A stretch of 64,000 nt of DNA, taken from NCBI GenBank assembly GCA_963719485.1, contig OY970387.1, positions 3,658,001-3,722,000 of the forward strand, read 5' to 3'. Below the pieces are notes generated by a model, which saw only the letters and a list, made by a program, of their open reading frames with translations, ran no database searches and was not told the origin of the DNA. The DNA comes from Bog-473 sp963719485. GTDB lineage: Bacteria; Actinomycetota; Acidimicrobiia; Acidimicrobiales; RAAP-2. Below, one piece after another: positions 60,532-64,000 of this stretch. Within the stretch, counting starts at the first letter, position 1. Each line of letters starts with the position of its first letter. A program made the position numbers and the translations under genes.

Positions 60532-60828
60532 TGCTCCATCCTCTCAAGGGAAGGAGCAGTCACCAATCCCGGGGCGGTTCACCGCCGCAGACAGGGAACG
60601 GACGCGAGGAGCACTGACCTCAGTTCTATCGACGACCAGACACACCCGCCTAACACACTGACTCAGCCGAGCGAACCGGCCCCTGCCTTCGTTGGCGGCT
60701 GTTTCGCGTCTCGGGTCGGCGAGGTCCCTGCCCCCAGATTGAGCGCCGCCGTTTCGGTTGCATCCCCGTGGGTACTGGTGGAGTGGGGTCCGGCTCCTCT
60801 TCCCCCTAGAATGCTGGGCCTTTGGCGA

Positions 60829-60864
60829 CGGCCCCCGAGTTCTTACTGGCCCACTCGGGGGCCG
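60829..60864. terminator. strong hairpin
   Basis: CGGCCCCCGAGT and ACTCGGGGGCCG form a perfect 12-base stem with a 12-base loop. No T-run follows, so it may be an intrinsic terminator of the GC-rich type or a protein site. Confidence 0.45.
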
Positions 60865-60981
60865 CTTCGCGTCAGGGCGCACTCCATTTGAGGAAACACC
60901 CGATCGGGTGATTTCAGGGCCTGGCCTTGCGGGCATAGTTCGGGTGCACCTACGTCAGTCACGTCGGGGGTGTGCGTGAGC

Positions 60982-61008
60982 GGCTTCCCGGGGGGTCACT
61001 GGGAAGCC
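60982..61008. terminator. hairpin downstream of the 61035 gene
   Basis: GGCTTCCC (60982-60989) and GGGAAGCC (61001-61008), perfect 8-base stem and 11-base loop, 26 bases past the stop of the leftward gene. Confidence 0.4.
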
Positions 61009-61034
61009 TTGCTCCGCGTCTGAACTCACCCGCG

Positions 61035-61493
61035 TCACCTCGGCGTGGTCCTCCCTGAGCCGCCGGTCGACCGCGCGATGGTCGCCATCTGGGCGCGGAT
61101 GGCTGGCATCATCGCCTGCACGAGCTGGTTTTGGAGCGTCGGGTTGCTCGCGAGCTTGGCCGCGAGCTTCGGGACCAGCGCGTCGACGAGTCCGGTGAAG
61201 TCGAAGGTGACCCCGCTGAGCTCGAGCGAGTCGTCGCCCATCAGTTCGAACTCGGCGGTGAGACCGACGCCGATCACGCCCGGATGGAGGCGGCCACGCG
61301 CAAGCTCGAGGACTGCGACCAGCGGCTCGCCAAGTACCGGGCCGCTTTGGATGCTGGGGCGGACCCGACAGTCGTCGCCGGATGGATGGCCGAGGTCCAG
61401 GCTGAGCGGCTCCGGGCTGATCCGCGCCGCCTCGAGCTCCGTCAGCGTCGGCGCCTGCAGCGGCGCTGAGTCATCGGCGAGCAGGTCGACCAT
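61035..61493 (-). CDS. hypothetical protein, probably mosaic
   Basis: 152 residues. The first 24 residues (VDLLADDSAPLQAPTLTELE) are conserved with the remnant at 50332-50412. The last 80 (VTFDFTGLVDALVPKLAAKL, ASNPTLQNQLVQAMMPAIRA) look like a genuine folded C-terminus. The middle is exactly opposite a recombinase-like frame on the plus strand and looks artificial. I suspect pieces of two genes joined around a recombinase fragment. Confidence 0.45.
   Translation of the reverse strand: MVDLLADDSAPLQAPTLTELEAARISPEPLSLDLGHPSGDDCRVRPSIQSGPVLGEPLVAVLELARGRLHPGVIGVGLTAEFELMGDDSLELSGVTFDFTGLVDALVPKLAAKLASNPTLQNQLVQAMMPAIRAQMATIARSTGGSGRTTPR
61284..61469 (+). pseudogene. serine recombinase C-terminal fragment
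   Basis: The plus frame reads MEAATRKLEDCDQRLAKYRA, ALDAGADPTVVAGWMAEVQA, ERLRADPRRLELRQRR, which closely resembles the coiled-coil end of actinobacterial large serine recombinases. No catalytic domain is attached. It overlaps the minus-strand gene above, so one of the two readings is only a relic. Confidence 0.5.
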
Positions 61494-61703
61494 CGGGCCC
61501 CGAGGGTACGGCCGGGCAGTGACCCGCGGGTGGACCCGGTGCCCCGCCCCGTATCAGCGCCGGACCTGCGGACCTCCAACGAATCGGGATGGCACCCGCC
61601 TGCCATCCCTGCCACCACACGCGGGATGGGGTGGCCCGGCTCCAACCCTCTGCCCGGTTTTTGGGGGGTTGGGCCGCGAGCAGAGTGCGTCTACCCTCGA
61701 CGC

Positions 61704-61934
61704 GTGAGCCCGATGCCCGTCCCCGGAGACGGCCACCCCGGCTTCTTCGTCGAGGCGATGCGGTGCTGGGCCATGGTCTATGACGGGACGCTGCAGGCCG
61801 ACCACTGTCACGAGACACCCTCCTGGACGGGCCGGTGGTTCAGCCCCAACGGTGACCGCTGGTGGCGAGTGTGGGCCTGCTCTGACCACCTGGACGGGCT
61901 GACGGGGCTGCGGGAGTTCGGCCGGCGCACTTAG
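61704..61934 (+). CDS. small hypothetical protein
   Basis: 76 residues from GTG 61704: SPMPVPGDGHPGFFVEAMRC, then HCHETPSWTGRW and CSDHLDGLTGLREFGRR. Cys and His pairs (CHE, HCH, ACSDH) suggest a metal-binding or compact fold. Its last 51 bases recur at 62783-62833. Small proteins of this kind are found near actinobacterial mobile elements. The function is unknown. Confidence 0.5.
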   Translation: MSPMPVPGDGHPGFFVEAMRCWAMVYDGTLQADHCHETPSWTGRWFSPNGDRWWRVWACSDHLDGLTGLREFGRRT

Positions 61935-61957
61935 GTGCATAGCCGCCAGCGGCTCGC

Positions 61958-62617
61958 CTAGGGGATCGTGACCGACCCGGTCACCGGATACGTAGCCGGC
62001 ACACCAGGTACAAAAATGGACCACAAGATGCTCACATGGATCGTGCCCGTCGTCTCTGCAAACGCCCCGGTTCCCGAGACAACGGTGAGCGTCAGCTCAA
62101 AGTCGTCGGGAAGCGGGGGGTTGGTGATCACTGCGTTATAGAGGAGTCCAGCCGTGTCGCCCACAAGAGTGCCAACGTTCGTCGCTATGGTAAACGTGCC
62201 GGCGAAGGTCCATGGATTGGTCAATGGGAAGACGAGGTTGAGGCAGCCGCCCACGTGGAGCAGGACCGCTCCCGCCGGGGAGCTTCCTGGATAATTGGCG
62301 TCGAAAAGCTGGCTTACGAAACAATCGTTCCCGCTCCCGAACGTCCACGTCGTCGTACCGGTGAACGAACCAGCCAGGTCGGCGAGGCTGACTGGGTTAT
62401 GGATGAAGTAGGTGATGCACTGGCCTTGGTTGCCAAACGGCTGCCCTTGCACGTTGGTCAGGCTCTGCCATCCGCCTTGTTGGCATAGACCGACACTCAC
62501 AGGTACGTAGGTCGAACCCGTTTGCGCCGCTCCGATGGCACCGGCAGCAGTGGGGACCATCCAGACATACAGGCTGACGACGATCGCGAACCCGGCAACC
62601 GACAAGCGTGCGCGCAT
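61958..62617 (-). CDS. exported hypothetical protein
   Basis: 219 residues with a signal peptide (RLSVAGFAIVVSLYVWMVPT ending AAGAIG). The mature part is beta-rich, with three Cys (VGLCQQGGW, GQCITYF, GGCLNLVF) and a middle segment WTFGSGNDCFVSQLFDANYP. No family recognised. The DNA is lower in GC than its neighbours, suggesting transfer. Confidence 0.65.
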   Translation of the reverse strand: MRARLSVAGFAIVVSLYVWMVPTAAGAIGAAQTGSTYVPVSVGLCQQGGWQSLTNVQGQPFGNQGQCITYFIHNPVSLADLAGSFTGTTTWTFGSGNDCFVSQLFDANYPGSSPAGAVLLHVGGCLNLVFPLTNPWTFAGTFTIATNVGTLVGDTAGLLYNAVITNPPLPDDFELTLTVVSGTGAFAETTGTIHVSILWSIFVPGVPATYPVTGSVTIP

Positions 62618-62782
62618 TTGTGCCTCCGATCAGCACCCCCTAACACACGATGCTCTTCTTGTCGTCCGCACCTGTCAATCATGTCGACGCGCGCAATTCC
62701 CCGCGCCCGGCCCGCCTCGAGAGCCGAGTCGAGACACTCCCGTCGAACGGAGCACCCGGCGCATTAGGCGATGGGCCGTCCC

Positions 62783-62833
62783 GACCACCTGGACGGGCTG
62801 AGGGGGCTGCGGGAGTTTGGGCGGCGCCGCTGA
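62783..62833 (+). repeat. 51-base duplicate of the end of the 61704 gene
   Basis: GACCACCTGGACGGGCTGAG matches 61884-61934 with few changes and keeps the frame to a stop (DHLDGLRGLREFGRRR). It is a gene-end relic. It lies immediately before the second copy of the 145-bp repeat. Confidence 0.65.
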
Positions 62834-62837
62834 ACCG

Positions 62838-62981
62838 GTTGCAATCCCCCAAATGAGGGGGCACAATCACGCCGGGCAATCGACCGCCATTCCGCCAAAG
62901 GTGGTCGGGAGTGCCCGAATGTGGGGGTGAGGACGATGCTCCAACCTTGGGAATCGCCGCCCGGGGTTGGGGCTCCCCCCT
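62838..62981 (+). repeat. 145-bp direct repeat, copy B
   Basis: Same orientation as 55305-55450. Both copies are preceded by CTGAACC and end in GGGGCTCCCCCCTC. Confidence 0.8.
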
Positions 62982-63074
62982 CGCGAGTGAGGGCATTCGT
63001 TGTCAGAGCGTTGGGGCAGCTTCAGTCCGGTCGGCTCTACTTGTGCGGCGCGGCTGGCGTCAGCATGGGTCGGC

Positions 63075-63122
63075 GAGGGGCAGTGGTCTTCTGAACTCCT
63101 AAGCGGCGGGTCACTGCCCCTC
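63075..63122. terminator. hairpin overlapping the end of the AlpA-like gene
   Basis: GAGGGGCAGTG (63075-63085) and CACTGCCCCTC (63112-63122), a perfect 11-base stem with a 26-base loop. The right arm contains the stop of the leftward gene at 63111. Confidence 0.4.
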
Positions 63123-63320
63123 ATGCCGCGCGCAGTCTTGAATCGGCCGCCCCGTCGCCTTCGCCCACTTCTCGACGTCGGGCCACGCCCATACGAGGCC
63201 CGAGCTGAGGCTGGCGATGGGCTGCGGAAAGTCTTCGTACCGCCGGCGCCAGCCGTGCACCGTCGTGGCCTGCTTGACGCCGAGCCGACTAGCGCCCGCC
63301 GGGGCCAAGATCGTCCACAC
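63111..63320 (-). CDS. AlpA-like helix-turn-helix regulator/excisionase
   Basis: 69 residues from GTG 63320. SRLGVKQATTVHGWRRRYED forms a short helix-turn-helix, followed by FPQPIASLSSGLVWAWPDVE and KWAKATGR, the pattern of AlpA/phage excisionase-like DNA-binding proteins. It is next to serine recombinase remains and may have been their directionality or regulatory factor. Confidence 0.6.
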   Translation of the reverse strand: MWTILAPAGASRLGVKQATTVHGWRRRYEDFPQPIASLSSGLVWAWPDVEKWAKATGRPIQDCARHEGQ

Positions 63321-63350
63321 GTTCCACGAGTGGGCCAGAGTCGTTCGCTC

Positions 63351-64000
63351 CCCTGGAAGCGCCGGCCTGAGTCCCTGGCTCTGTTGGGGGCACTGAAGCG
63401 GCCGGACAGGGGATTCGATGCCGTCGTGATCGGTGAGCCGGCGCGCGCATTCAGCGGCCAGCAGTTCGGCGACACCTTCCCGCTATTCACGCACTACGGC
63501 GTCGAGTTGTGGTGCTCCGAGGTGGGCGGGAAGGTTGACCCGGCGTCAGACGCGCACGACATGCTCATGATCATGTACGGCGGGATGTCCAAGGCCGAAC
63601 GAGGTCGGATCAAGGTCAGGGTCCGCTCGGCCATGGCAGCCCAGGCCCAGCACGAGGGCCGATTCTTGGGCGGAGACCCCCATTCGGCTACCAGCTGGCT
63701 GACGCCGGCCAGCACCCCAACCCAAGCAAGACCGCTGACGGGAAGCGGATGCACCGCCTCGAGCCCGACCCGTCGTCCGCGCCCATGGTCGCTCGGATCT
63801 TCTGCGAGTACCTGAGCGGCAGTGGTCTCTACGCCATCGCCGAGGGACTCACACGCGACGGTGTCCCCTCCCCCAGTGCCCATGACCCAGCGCGGAACCG
63901 TCACCGGGACACTCGGGCGTGGTCGAAGTCCGCTGTGCGCGCCATTCTGAACAATCCTCGGTACACCGGCCATCAGGTGTGGAATCGACAACGTCGCGAC
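63351..64000 (+). pseudogene. serine recombinase, 5'-truncated and frameshifted, continues past the window
   Basis: The frame begins inside the resolvase domain (PWKRRPESLALLGALKRPDR, then GFDAVVIGEPARAF). The N-terminal part with the catalytic Ser is missing, since that DNA holds the AlpA-like gene. MYGGMSKAERGRIKVRVRSA is followed by LGGDP, where one base is missing (about 63680). The next frame continues YQLADAGQHPNPSKTADGKR and YTGHQVWNRQRRD to the edge. Recombinase domain intact otherwise. Confidence 0.8.

Larger units (their letters stand above)
55857..60581 (-). mobile_element. IS3-family element 3, interrupted by RIT copy 2
   Basis: Ends: TGAACCGCCCCGGGTTCCAT (from 55857) and the complement GGGGCGGTTCA ending at 60581. 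The outer 14 bases are perfect, and a second matched block TGACTGCTC lies inside. CCG at 55854-55856 and 60582-60584 is the 3-bp target duplication. Its transposase differs from those of elements 1 and 2. Without the RIT it is about 1.34 kb. Confidence 0.92.
60582..61034. other. region with the 5' remnant of a broken gene and two hairpins
   Basis: 60582 to about 60650 continues, on the minus strand, the gene interrupted by IS3 element 3 (VVDRTEVSAPRVRSLSAA). The rest shows no gene. Hairpins at 60829-60864 and 60982-61008 are listed separately. Confidence 0.45.

Overview
The window is GC-rich DNA from an actinobacterium. It most resembles the Acidimicrobiia or a related uncultured lineage. The reasons are the actinobacterial order of housekeeping genes around tlyA-nadK-recN-pyrG-nudix-xerD and scpA-scpB-rluB, frequent GTG/TTG starts, heavy use of 4-base stop/start overlaps, and a secreted protein with GYWLVxSDGGxFxFGDA-type repeats. 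The class assignment is inference.

1-30 kb is dense core genome. It begins with a partial gene, a tRNA-Pro(GGG), a GAF-GGDEF protein and an HSL-type hydrolase, followed by der and a DUF512 radical SAM protein facing ispH. After an HD protein and a GT2 come the leftward operon plsC-like / aroA-cmk fusion / tyrA / aroH / rluB / scpB / scpA, trpS, an M50 protease, a DksA-like protein, xerD, a Nudix hydrolase, pyrG, recN, nadK, tlyA, a Lys/Ala-rich DNA-binding-like protein, a HAD phosphatase and a CBS protein. A 2-oxoacid dehydrogenase operon (E1 alpha, E1 beta, E2) follows, with a long inverted repeat upstream, and then Ku.

30-45 kb is sparser. It holds a 1151-residue secreted repeat protein with near-identical 345-bp DNA repeats, a GT87 mannosyltransferase, a flavin monooxygenase, secreted and nucleoside-hydrolase-like proteins, and a possible catabolic group (Abhydrolase_10-like hydrolase, ABC substrate-binding protein, amidohydrolase).

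45-64 kb is an accessory region built of nested mobile DNA. A DUF1326 gene, followed by DUF2182 and close to a copper-storage-like protein, is split by an IS3-family element with a 3-bp target duplication (AAC). Two further IS3-family elements (50413-55073, target duplication GTC; 55857-60581, target duplication CCG) are each interrupted in their orfA by an identical 3379-bp RIT (recombinase-in-trio) element carrying three tyrosine recombinase genes. Both RIT copies sit at the same conserved codon position of orfA, in the same alignment to the target, yet their gene-bearing interiors are inverted relative to each other. The ends explain this. Joining them in a circle gives one perfectly palindromic attachment site with two mirror-image crossover sites, so either can be used and orientation becomes free. 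This is the most interesting system in the window. The rest of the region holds gene remnants, a duplicated 145-bp non-coding segment, small and secreted proteins, an AlpA-like regulator and decayed serine recombinase pieces that run off the right end.
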